A DNA stretch of 11,510 nucleotides, taken from positions 1 to 11,510 of the forward strand of contig JAMDCS010000124.1 of the NCBI GenBank assembly GCA_023488835.1. Direction: 5' to 3'. Positions 6,443 to 11,510 of this stretch are shown here, piece after piece. The position numbers were made by a program, and so were the translations under genes. Below the pieces are notes generated by a model that saw nothing but the letters and a program-made list of their open reading frames with translations, had not been told where the DNA came from and made no database searches. Origin of the DNA: Candidatus Bathyarchaeota archaeon (GTDB lineage: Archaea > Thermoproteota > Bathyarchaeia > Bathyarchaeales > UBA233). Positions within the stretch are counted from its first letter, which is position 1. Each line of letters starts with the position of its first letter.

Positions 6443-6823
6443 TTAACTAAAACTTTCGAGTTTTTCCTGCGTCAGGGTTTCGACGATGTCAGTGGCTATG
6501 TCAACGATTGAATCTGCCTGTTTCATCATGGCGTCACCGTTAACCTCTTCCAACTGTGAGAGTTGCTGTACGATGGTTTCGATTTCGATTAGAAAACGCA
6601 GAACAGAATCGTTGGTGGCGGGGTTTTTGGTTACTTCTTCACGGATGAGTATTTCGATAAAGGCAGGTTCACCTAGGCTGTAGTATATGGCGTTTCTGGC
6701 TTTTCGGATGGCTTCAACAACTAAGCTTGGCGCCATATAGGGAATCTTTCGTGCTGCTTCCAGTTCAGCTTTGGCTTCACGAAGGTACCGAAGTGCCCAA
6801 CCTTTCCTATACTCATCCATCAT
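6443..6823 (-). CDS. Unrecognised all-helical protein in the eS17 operon
   Basis: A 126-aa protein that appears entirely alpha-helical: RYLREAKAELEAARK, SLVVEAIRKARNAIYYSLG, FIEILIREEV, SVLRFLIEIETIVQQLSQLEE, and a long acidic C-terminal helix. The first two helices recall HEPN-like or four-helix bundles, but the R-x4-6-H motif of HEPN ribonucleases is not seen, so no toxin function is claimed. Start ATG 6823 is immediately followed by a second ATG (6820). The gene begins 17 nt after the eS17 stop, a spacing that implies co-transcription. Its role could be linked to the ribosome or RNA, but this is only positional inference. Confidence 0.7.
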   Translation of the reverse strand: MMDEYRKGWALRYLREAKAELEAARKIPYMAPSLVVEAIRKARNAIYYSLGEPAFIEILIREEVTKNPATNDSVLRFLIEIETIVQQLSQLEEVNGDAMMKQADSIVDIATDIVETLTQEKLESFS

Positions 6824-6840
6824 GGAGTTTCGTTCCAGAA

Positions 6841-7080
6841 CTACTCTGCCATTTCTTCTTGTTCGTCCATTTCAGATTCAGCTGCTGAGTTGGCTTGAGC
6901 TAATGAAAGAGTGCGTGTTATGTATCCTGCAGTCTGGTTTCTAACTCGTGTTGTGGAGCCTTTCGTCAACTCGTCAACTGCACGTTTGTTATCGTCAAAG
7001 CTAGTGTTGAATTTGCTTGGAAAGCGAGCCATTAGTTCTTTGCCCAGCTTTTTAATCTGATCAGTCTTTACTTTTCCCAG
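6841..7080 (-). CDS. rps17e: 30S ribosomal protein eS17, with apparent CTG start
   Basis: A small-subunit ribosomal protein shared by archaea and eukaryotes. The conserved core is GKVKTDQIKKLGKELM (2-17), FPSKFNTSFDDNKRAVDEL (20-38) and RVRNQTAGYITR (45-56), close to the familiar family pattern of MG-V-RT, then kF--dFe-NK, then -LRN-IAGYITRL. It then has an unusual Ala/Glu/Met-rich acidic tail (AAESEMDEQEEMAE). The full N-terminus needs translation to begin at CTG 7080: an in-frame TAA directly precedes it, GGAGG lies 8 nt upstream, and the next in-frame ATG is codon 17 (7032), inside the conserved first helix. It is the first gene of a minus-strand operon, with a TATA box near 7126. The call to eS17 is secure; the CTG start is strongly suggested but could hide a sequence error. 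Confidence 0.9.
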   Translation of the reverse strand: MGKVKTDQIKKLGKELMARFPSKFNTSFDDNKRAVDELTKGSTTRVRNQTAGYITRTLSLAQANSAAESEMDEQEEMAE

Positions 7081-7088
7081 TTAGTATT

Positions 7089-7093
7089 CCTCC
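7089..7093 (-). promoter_or_regulatory. Shine-Dalgarno site for the CTG-started eS17
   Basis: The minus-strand GGAGG is separated from CTG by AATACTAA (8 nt), ideal spacing for that codon and too far from the first ATG (7032) to serve it. It is the main direct evidence for the CTG start. Confidence 0.7.
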
Positions 7094-7122
7094 GAATTTA
7101 CCGATTTTAGTTTTCTCCGACG

Positions 7123-7129
7123 TTTAAAA
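7123..7129 (-). promoter_or_regulatory. TATA box for the eS17 operon
   Basis: TTTTAAA on the minus strand lies 43 nt before the CTG start. A start of transcription about 25 nt downstream (near 7100) would leave a leader of roughly 20 nt that includes the GGAGG. Confidence 0.45.
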
Positions 7130-7227
7130 GCGTAGGAGCAACTCTCAATAGATGATAGGCTTAATTTAAGTTTACGGCTTAAAGCTGAGAATTGGGTAAC
7201 CGATAAGCTTCGAGGTGAACTGTGGAG

Positions 7228-7233
7228 AAAAAA
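7228..7233 (-). terminator. T-run terminator after the TatD gene
   Basis: The minus strand reads CACTTTTTTCTC nine bases after the TatD stop codon. A T6 run without a hairpin is a typical archaeal termination signal. It is weak evidence on its own. Confidence 0.35.
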
Positions 7234-7241
7234 GTGAATTG

Positions 7242-8015
7242 TCAGTTTACTTTTATGTTGAAGAACGCCTCAAAGTTCTTGATTATTTGCTCGGCAACCT
7301 CTTCCGCCTGCATTTTTTTAATTTCAGCCACTGCCCCAACAACATTGCGAATGTATGAAGGCTTAGTTAATTGCCCATTGAAGGGTTGTTTCCAGTAGGT
7401 GACTGGACCATCAGTTTCTGTTAAAAGGTTCGTTATCGGTGTTTTGTCTACGACTTCGCGGATGCCGTTAGAGTAAGTTACTGGTGGACCTTCAGTGATA
7501 AAGTAGCCGTTGTCTAACGCTTTGGCTAGTGCGCTCATGGGGTGGCTAAACCAATGCAGCAACACGCGTTTGAGGCGGTAGGATGGGAGCATTTCGACGA
7601 TTTTGTCGGTTGTTCCGCGGGAATGTATGATTACAGGCAGCTCAAGGGCTTCGGCGAGGTGGAGCATTTTGTCAAAGACCATGGTTTGTTTTTCCCAAAT
7701 GGTTTCGTACTTGTAGTCTAAGCCTATTTCGCCGATTGCTTTAACGGTGTCTTTTTGTTTTTGGATGTAGTCTATGGTTTCTTGGAGTTCATTTTCCTTG
7801 AGGACATTTACGTTCCATGGGTGAATGCCTAAGGCTGGGTAAACAAGATTCGGGTATTCTTCGGCTAGTTTAACGTCGTTTAAACAGGTTTTTAGATCCA
7901 TTGAATTGGTGACTAAGGCGGTTACGCCTGCGTTTTTTGCGTCCGCTATCAATTCATCGATGTGACCTTGGTATTCTGTGTCGGAGAGGTGGATGTGTGC
8001 GTCTATTAGTTTCAT
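7242..8015 (-). CDS. TatD-family metal-dependent hydrolase
   Basis: A 257-aa amidohydrolase-superfamily TIM barrel. The metal-binding set of TatD enzymes is complete: DAHIHL (His7, His9), AIGEIGLDY (Glu96), VIIHSRG (His131), LLHWFSH (His154) and TETDGP (Asp202). TatD proteins are cytoplasmic, divalent-metal-dependent 3'-5' exonucleases or DNases linked to repair in other organisms; other members of this superfamily act on different substrates. The length is usual and there is no signal peptide. ATG 8015 lies directly before the first strand (KLIDAHIHL), as expected. It is probably transcribed alone from a TATA box near 8052 and diverges from the histone gene. The family call is firm; nuclease activity is inferred. 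Confidence 0.92.
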   Translation of the reverse strand: MKLIDAHIHLSDTEYQGHIDELIADAKNAGVTALVTNSMDLKTCLNDVKLAEEYPNLVYPALGIHPWNVNVLKENELQETIDYIQKQKDTVKAIGEIGLDYKYETIWEKQTMVFDKMLHLAEALELPVIIHSRGTTDKIVEMLPSYRLKRVLLHWFSHPMSALAKALDNGYFITEGPPVTYSNGIREVVDKTPITNLLTETDGPVTYWKQPFNGQLTKPSYIRNVVGAVAEIKKMQAEEVAEQIIKNFEAFFNIKVN

Positions 8016-8046
8016 TGTTTCTCAGCGCTATATTCATGCTTGGAGG

Positions 8047-8058
8047 TTTTATAATTTT
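8047..8058 (-). promoter_or_regulatory. TATA box for the TatD gene
   Basis: The minus strand reads AAAATTATAAAA about 37 nt before ATG 8015, giving an expected transcription start near 8027 and a leader of about 12 nt. The region between this element and the histone promoter is A/T-rich and shows no gene. Confidence 0.4.
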
Positions 8059-8110
8059 CTTTATTGCAAGCAATTTTATGGTTAAGGGTGATTTAGGGAA
8101 AAAAGCGATA

Positions 8111-8126
8111 ACAAAGGTTAAATATT
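8111..8126 (+). promoter_or_regulatory. BRE/TATA promoter of the histone gene
   Basis: ACAAAGG followed by TTAAATATT (8118-8126) is a good archaeal BRE plus TATA box. Transcription should start near 8148, leaving a short leader that carries GGAG (8151-8154), well placed for ATG 8163. Confidence 0.55.
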
Positions 8127-8162
8127 GCCTTAAAGAGAAAAAGAAGCTACGGAGATGTCGAT

Positions 8163-8384
8163 ATGACTGAATTAGAAATAGCTGTAGCTCCCATGCACAG
8201 ATTATGTAAAAAAGCAGGCGCTGACAGAGTAAGCGAAGCAGCAGCAAAAGAACTCGCAAAGGCACTAGAAGAAATCGGCGTAAAAATCGCCAAAGAAGCA
8301 CTCGATTTTGCGATGCATGCTGGAAGAAAAACCATCAAAGCGGAAGACATAGAAATAGCCGCTAGAAAAATCATGGGAAAATAA
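8163..8384 (+). CDS. Archaeal histone
   Basis: A 73-aa single histone-fold protein that dimerises and wraps DNA into archaeal nucleosome-like fibres. The three-helix fold is clear: helix 1 ([14 protein letters not shown]), loop with ADRVSEAA, long helix 2 ([26 protein letters not shown]), then the [16 protein letters not shown] segment. The HAGRKT motif, which pairs with the R-V-S loop and contacts DNA, is intact. The length is close to the classical HMf-type proteins (about 67-70 aa), with a few extra residues at the N-terminus (MTELE) and no tail. The Cys at residue 15, before KKAG, is somewhat unusual. It is transcribed alone, with its own promoter and a T-rich terminator. Very high confidence. 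Confidence 0.97.
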   Translation: MTELEIAVAPMHRLCKKAGADRVSEAAAKELAKALEEIGVKIAKEALDFAMHAGRKTIKAEDIEIAARKIMGK

Positions 8385-8409
8385 GAAGCTCATAACTTAA
8401 CATTTCTCC

Positions 8410-8434
8410 CTTTCTTCTTTTTTGTTTTGTTTTA
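8410..8434 (+). terminator. T-rich terminator after the histone gene
   Basis: Three closely spaced T-tracts (CTTCTTTTTTG, TTTTG, TTTTAGG) begin 26 nt after the histone stop. Multiple U-tracts are the usual termination signal for archaeal RNA polymerase. Confidence 0.55.
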
Positions 8435-8501
8435 GGAATTCTTAGTTAATGGTAAGTGTGTTGCCGATTCTATGTTAACTAGGTATAGTTGTGATTTTTT
8501 T

Positions 8502-8522
8502 CTATAGCCCCCTTATATAAAG
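8502..8522 (-). repeat. Copy 2 of the two-copy intergenic motif
   Basis: On the minus strand this reads CTT-TATATAAGGGGGCTATAG, matching the plus-strand copy at 2844-2865 except for one base and one G fewer. It lies 111 nt beyond the stop of the TrmB-like gene in that gene's direction, just as copy 1 lies downstream of the GT2 gene. Here the following bases are A7 rather than T6. The left part is an excellent archaeal TATA box on either strand. Confidence 0.5.
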
Positions 8523-8633
8523 CAGCCAACCACAAGTTCAACCCGCAATTGACAGCAAAAGACAAGCTTTGAGTACCGTTTTTGCTATGGTCCCTTTGAG
8601 ACGCCGCAAAAAGCTTCTGTCTTAGCAATTTTT

Positions 8634-9386
8634 TTAAGCTGTTGCTGAGGAGTCCCAAAGAAACTGGAAGTATTCCCGAGCAAACCCAACTAAGCCCACG
8701 TGGTTGCTCCATATGACGAGGGTTGGTTTGTCTTCGCCGAGGAACAGCATAGCTTCTTTGCCGTCAGCAATTACTCCGCCGCCGAACATATGGTCACGAA
8801 TCCGAAGCTCGCTTAAACCAGAGTATTTTTTTAGGAAAAGCCAATCTTCCTTTTTCCCCGCCGCCATCAATTTAACGCTCACCGTTTTCTTTAAGCCGCT
8901 GCCCAGCAAGGGTTCAGCCAAGGCAATTACTGGTTTGGCGAATTCTGGTGCCGCAATCACAATTTCCAAGGACGCTTTTTTGAGGACCTCTTCAAGTTTA
9001 GATAAAACGGCTTGTTGCCCCCGGAGAATTAGCATGTCAGGTCGTTCGACGAGTTCTCTTTTTTCGTAGAGGGGTTGAAGGTTTTCGGCTACGGTGTTTT
9101 CCCAGTTTAGGTATTTATCTTCCAGCCTCAATTTTGTAAACCGTGTTGCTTCCAAGGGCGGGACAGGGTAGTATTTGAAGGGTCGGCTTTCACTGCTCTT
9201 TATCCAGCCTTTCTCTTTGAGTGAGTTTAGGACTTCGTACATTTTGCTATAGGGCACCGTGGCTTGTTGGCTTATCTCCATAGCCGTCATTTGCCCACCT
9301 TCCAGCAGAACTATGTAAGCGTCGATTTCGTAGGCGTTCAAGCCCATTTCGCGTAGAGCAAACCGAGTGTCTTCGTTTATTGACAT
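8634..9386 (-). CDS. TrmB-family transcriptional regulator
   Basis: A 250-aa regulator. Residues 1-85 form the TrmB winged helix: LREMGLNAYEIDAYIVLLEGG, MTAMEISQQATVPYSKMYEVLNSLKEKGWI and the wing SSESRPFKYYPVPP. A coiled stretch (LRLEDKYLNWENTVAENLQPLYE) follows, as in TrmB dimerisation helices. The C-terminal half (ILRGQQAVLSKLEEVLKKASLEIVIAAPEFAKPV and on) matches the effector domain of TrmB-like proteins, which in characterised members senses sugars; the effector here is unknown. ATG 9386 has a GAGGGGA just upstream. It diverges from the Tes-family gene across 102 nt that holds a tandem GGAAAC element near its own expected transcription start, which suggests autoregulation and control of the neighbour. 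Confidence 0.9.
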   Translation of the reverse strand: MSINEDTRFALREMGLNAYEIDAYIVLLEGGQMTAMEISQQATVPYSKMYEVLNSLKEKGWIKSSESRPFKYYPVPPLEATRFTKLRLEDKYLNWENTVAENLQPLYEKRELVERPDMLILRGQQAVLSKLEEVLKKASLEIVIAAPEFAKPVIALAEPLLGSGLKKTVSVKLMAAGKKEDWLFLKKYSGLSELRIRDHMFGGGVIADGKEAMLFLGEDKPTLVIWSNHVGLVGFAREYFQFLWDSSATA

Positions 9387-9407
9387 GTTCTCCCCTCAAT
9401 CACCTTA

Positions 9408-9424
9408 GGAAACGTTTGGAAACC
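9408..9424. promoter_or_regulatory. Candidate operator between TrmB-like and Tes-family genes
   Basis: GGAAACGTTT is followed at once by GGAAACC, a direct repeat with a 10-nt period (one helical turn), and contains the palindrome AAACGTTT (9410-9417). It lies between a TATA-like stretch (TTATTATCATAA, 9425-9436, readable on both strands) and the TrmB-like gene. A regulator bound here could block its own promoter and affect the divergent one. This is a sequence inference only; it does not match the TACT-N3-AGTA site of haloarchaeal TrmB. Confidence 0.35.
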
Positions 9425-9488
9425 TTATTATCATAACTTTGCTCTTAAGCACTTCGAAACTAACGCTTACACGCAAGAAGGCAAAAGT

Positions 9489-10979
9489 ATGAAAGATATC
9501 AAATCAACAAGAAGTATTTGTCCAGAATGTCTAAAGGCATTAGACGCAACCATCTATGAAGATGATGGTAAAGTTTTCATCAAGAAATCATGCCCTGAAC
9601 ACGGGGCTTTTCAGGAACTCTACTGGTCTGACTATGACCAATACATGCGTGCAGAAAAATTCCGCTATGACGGAGAAGGCATGGAAAACCCACGCACCGA
9701 GAAAAAGCACGGTTGCCCCTACGACTGCGGCATCTGCCCCGAACACAAATCCCACACTGCAATCCCAATCATCGATGTCACAAACCGCTGCAACCTAAAG
9801 TGCCCCGTCTGCTTCGCCAACGCATCCGCAGCTGGATACGTCTACGAACCTACCGCAGAACAGATTACAGGTATGCTTGAGAACCTCCATAACAACAAAC
9901 CTGTCCCCGCAACAGCACTGCAGTTTTCCGGCGGCGAACCGACCATTCGTAACGAACTCTTCGATTTCATTAAAAAAGCCAAAGAAATCGGCTTCAAACA
10001 TGTGGAAGTCAACACTAACGGTGTTCGGATTGCACAGGACCCTGAATACGCCAAAAAATTGAAGGCTGCAGGCGTCAGCACAATTTACTTGCAGTTTGAC
10101 GGTTTAACCCCTGAAGTTTACAAGTTTATCCGAGGCTTAGACCTGCTTGAAATCAAGATGAAAGCTATTGAAAACATGCGCAAGGCAGGTTATGACAGCA
10201 TCGTTTTAGTCGTCACCTTGGTTAAAGGAGTTAACGACCAGCAGCTAGGCGACATAATAAAGTTTGCAGCCAAAAACTTCGACGTTATCCGATGCGTTAA
10301 CGTCCAGCCAGTCTCTCTCTGCGGCAGACTTCCACAGCAAGAAAGAGAAAAAATGCGAATCACCATCCCCGACTTCATGCACCTAGTGGAGGAACAAACA
10401 AGCGGCGACATAAAAGTCTCCGACTTCTACCCCGTCCCAGTCGTTGTCCCAGTCTCTAAAGCAGTTGGCGAATTAAAAGACAAACGATATGTGGAGTTTA
10501 CGGCGCATCCGCATTGTGGCATGGCAACTTTCCTGTTCATTGAGAACGGTAAAATTACACCTGTAACTCGCTATGGCAACATCGAAAAATTCGTAGGTTC
10601 ACTAAAGCAGGTTTACATTGACGCACAGAAAGGCAGCAAGAGCAAAGCCAAACTTCGCCTCGTCGGCTCAGCTCGTCACATAAAGTTCTCTTTCCTCCGA
10701 AAATACGTTCTCAAAGTTCTCATGGATGGCGACTATAGTTCGCTGGGAGACTTCGCAAGGAGTGCCCTCATGGTTTCATCCATGCATTTCATGGATCCCT
10801 ACAACTTTGACCTCGAACGAGTCCAACGTTGTGTCATCCATTATGCTGTTCCAGACGGACGCATAATACCCTTCTGCACCATGAACTCCATCCACCGAGC
10901 AGAAGTGGAAAAGAAACTTGGCGTTCCAATCAAAGAATGGAAAGCAAAACATAAGGTTGAAATAAGCCAGCCAATCTAG
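9489..10979 (+). CDS. tes: Radical SAM protein of the tetraether lipid synthase (Tes, MJ0619) family
   Basis: Tes joins two archaeol chains by carbon-carbon bonds between phytanyl ends to form macrocyclic or tetraether (GDGT) membrane lipids. The 496-aa protein has an N-terminal metal site, CPEC (11-14) plus CPEHG (35-39); a second Cys group, CPYDCGICPEH (76-86); the radical SAM motif CNLKCPVC (101, 105, 108); FSGGEP (146-151) for SAM binding; and a C-terminal signature LERVQRCVIHYAVPDGRIIPFCTMN (Cys448, His451, Cys463). Extra clusters of this sort match the published description of the Methanocaldococcus enzyme, as I recall it. Length and order fit the family. ATG 9489 is preceded by AAGAAGG. 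A divergent TrmB-like gene may control it, and eS25 follows after a short gap. Paralogues with other substrates exist in many archaea, so the exact product is less certain than the family. Confidence 0.82.
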   Translation: MKDIKSTRSICPECLKALDATIYEDDGKVFIKKSCPEHGAFQELYWSDYDQYMRAEKFRYDGEGMENPRTEKKHGCPYDCGICPEHKSHTAIPIIDVTNRCNLKCPVCFANASAAGYVYEPTAEQITGMLENLHNNKPVPATALQFSGGEPTIRNELFDFIKKAKEIGFKHVEVNTNGVRIAQDPEYAKKLKAAGVSTIYLQFDGLTPEVYKFIRGLDLLEIKMKAIENMRKAGYDSIVLVVTLVKGVNDQQLGDIIKFAAKNFDVIRCVNVQPVSLCGRLPQQEREKMRITIPDFMHLVEEQTSGDIKVSDFYPVPVVVPVSKAVGELKDKRYVEFTAHPHCGMATFLFIENGKITPVTRYGNIEKFVGSLKQVYIDAQKGSKSKAKLRLVGSARHIKFSFLRKYVLKVLMDGDYSSLGDFARSALMVSSMHFMDPYNFDLERVQRCVIHYAVPDGRIIPFCTMNSIHRAEVEKKLGVPIKEWKAKHKVEISQPI

Positions 10980-11013
10980 ATGTTGAGAACAAAAGTTTCG
11001 GCAAGTGAAAATA

Positions 11014-11343
11014 ATGGGTGGAAAAAAGAAGCTCGGCATTAAGCAGATGGAGAAGCAGCAGGTTAAGACAGACGACGATAAAGCGAAAGAAGCAAAGAAG
11101 AAAGAGAAAGCTGGACCTCCAAAGGAAAGAAAAACCGTTGGCATTATGGTTCCAGATGTAAAAGACGGCAAAATCGTCGCTGAAGTCAAAAAGATGAACG
11201 TGCTAACACCATACGCTATTTCAACACGCTTCGGCATAAGAGTAAGCGCAGCCAAAGACTTCCTCGAACAACTCGAGGCAAACGGTTCAATACAACTCGT
11301 CTCCGGCAGCCACAACATCAAAATCTACAAGCCTGCAGCATAA
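11014..11343 (+). CDS. rps25e: 30S ribosomal protein eS25
   Basis: A small-subunit ribosomal protein shared by eukaryotes and TACK/Asgard archaea. It begins MGGKKKLGIKQMEKQQ, followed by a Lys-rich basic arm (EAKKKEKAGPPKERK), then the winged-helix domain: EVKKMNVLTPYAISTRFGIRVSAAKDFLEQLEANGSIQLVSGSHNIKIYKPA. The MGGKKK start and the 'ITPYxvAsrf-irlS-AK--L--Le--G-i-lvs' core are characteristic. The start is ATG 11014; a GTG at 11005 would add only three residues and does not match the family. The gene lies 34 nt after the Tes-family stop with no clear TATA box between, so it may be read through from upstream, but a separate promoter inside the long gene cannot be excluded. High confidence. 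Confidence 0.94.
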   Translation: MGGKKKLGIKQMEKQQVKTDDDKAKEAKKKEKAGPPKERKTVGIMVPDVKDGKIVAEVKKMNVLTPYAISTRFGIRVSAAKDFLEQLEANGSIQLVSGSHNIKIYKPAA

Positions 11344-11355
11344 CTGCACAAATTT

Positions 11356-11379
11356 ACCTTTATTTTAAAATAATTTTTC
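11356..11379 (+). promoter_or_regulatory. Terminator of eS25 and promoter of the next gene
   Basis: An A/T-rich block (CCTTTATTTTAAAATAATTTTTCG) follows the eS25 stop. The T-tracts could end the eS25 transcript and the TTTTAAAATAA core could serve as TATA box for the gene at 11398. A GGAG at 11385-11388 fits as its ribosome-binding site. Confidence 0.45.
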
Positions 11380-11397
11380 GCATTGGAGTTTGTTTTC

Positions 11398-11510
11398 ATG
11401 AGTTTTCCAGACAGGGTTTATACTACAGAAGAAGTAAAAAGCGCTAAGACACTAGTTGACCAAGGACATAGACATGACCTGATAGTTGAGGGCAAAGTTG
11501 TAGGGATCCA
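11398..11510 (+). CDS. Partial gene of unknown product (5' end only)
   Basis: From ATG 11398 the frame stays open to the window edge (37 codons): MSFPDRVYTTEEVKSAKTLVDQGH, then RHDLIVEGKVVGI. GGAG lies 9 nt upstream of the ATG and a TATA-like stretch before that. The composition looks like a true protein start (a helix TTEEVKSAKTLVDQG followed by a strand LIVEGKVVGI). I do not recognise the family from so short a piece. Confidence 0.6.
   Translation, partial: MSFPDRVYTTEEVKSAKTLVDQGHRHDLIVEGKVVGI

Noticed and set aside
7157..7186. Direct repeat GGCTTAA spaced 20 nt apart
   Set aside because: Only 7 bp and two copies in A/T-rich intergenic DNA; it does not meet the level expected of a repeat array or operator without further support.
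7150..7196. Possible C/D-box guide RNA (ATGATAG, then CTGA, flanked by CAAT and ATTG)
   Set aside because: The C box deviates from RTGATGA, there are no recognisable D' and C' boxes in the 26 nt between, and the flanking pairing is only 4 bp.
8036..8170. 44-codon plus-strand ORF with a hydrophobic start, ending just inside the histone gene
   Set aside because: It spans the TatD promoter, the histone TATA box and the histone Shine-Dalgarno site, so it is better explained as regulatory DNA read in frame by chance.
10776..11321. 181-codon minus-strand ORF opposite the Tes-family end and eS25
   Set aside because: It runs antisense to two well-supported genes, and its Phe/Ser/Cys-rich translation reflects Lys/Glu-rich codons on the other strand.

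Overview
The window reads as archaeal DNA, most likely from a member of the Bathyarchaeia or a close TACK relative. The evidence is an archaeal histone, the ribosomal proteins eS17 and eS25 (eS25 is typical of TACK and Asgard archaea and absent from most Euryarchaeota), a TrmB-type regulator, a radical SAM protein of the tetraether lipid synthase family, TATA-box promoters with Shine-Dalgarno sites, and several non-ATG starts. The taxonomic placement is inference. There are 16 supportable coding regions, two cut by the window edges, and no rRNA, tRNA, transposase, CRISPR array or obvious phage gene.

Region by region. 1-1422 (minus): two overlapping genes of unknown function, the downstream one with a zinc ribbon and running off the left edge. 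1423-2059: a gene-poor stretch with only weak ORF fragments. 2090-5321: a surface-glycan or nucleotide-sugar cluster, with a GT2 glycosyltransferase (+), a shortened UDP-sugar dehydrogenase-like protein (-), and a divergent pair made of a WbpD-like hexapeptide acyltransferase and a DUF354 GT-B-like protein (+, 4-nt overlap). 5333-7080 (minus): a compact probable operon reading eS17, an unrecognised helical protein, a MoaD/ThiS-like ubiquitin-fold protein, and SAM hydroxide adenosyltransferase. 7242-8015 (minus): a TatD-family metal-dependent hydrolase. 8163-8384 (+): the histone, with its own promoter and T-rich terminator. 8634-10979: a TrmB-like regulator (-) divergent from the Tes-family radical SAM enzyme (+). 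11014-11510: eS25, then the start of an unidentified gene.

How the genes may work together. The glycan cluster could make and transfer an oxidised or N-acylated sugar for S-layer or N-linked glycans. The TrmB-like protein is placed to control itself and the tetraether synthase from a 102-nt shared region that carries a tandem GGAAAC repeat. The ribosomal proteins, histone and SAM hydroxide adenosyltransferase are housekeeping functions.

Most notable points: eS17 appears to start at a CTG codon, because an in-frame stop directly precedes it, a GGAGG lies 8 nt upstream, and the N-terminus matches the family; an ATG-only call would lose 16 residues. A roughly 21-nt motif, TATATAAGGGGG(G)CTATAG at its core, occurs twice in intergenic DNA in opposite orientations. 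The dehydrogenase lacks the usual C-terminal domain. No clear new defence or mobile system is visible; the two unknown genes at the left edge are the best candidates for something undescribed.
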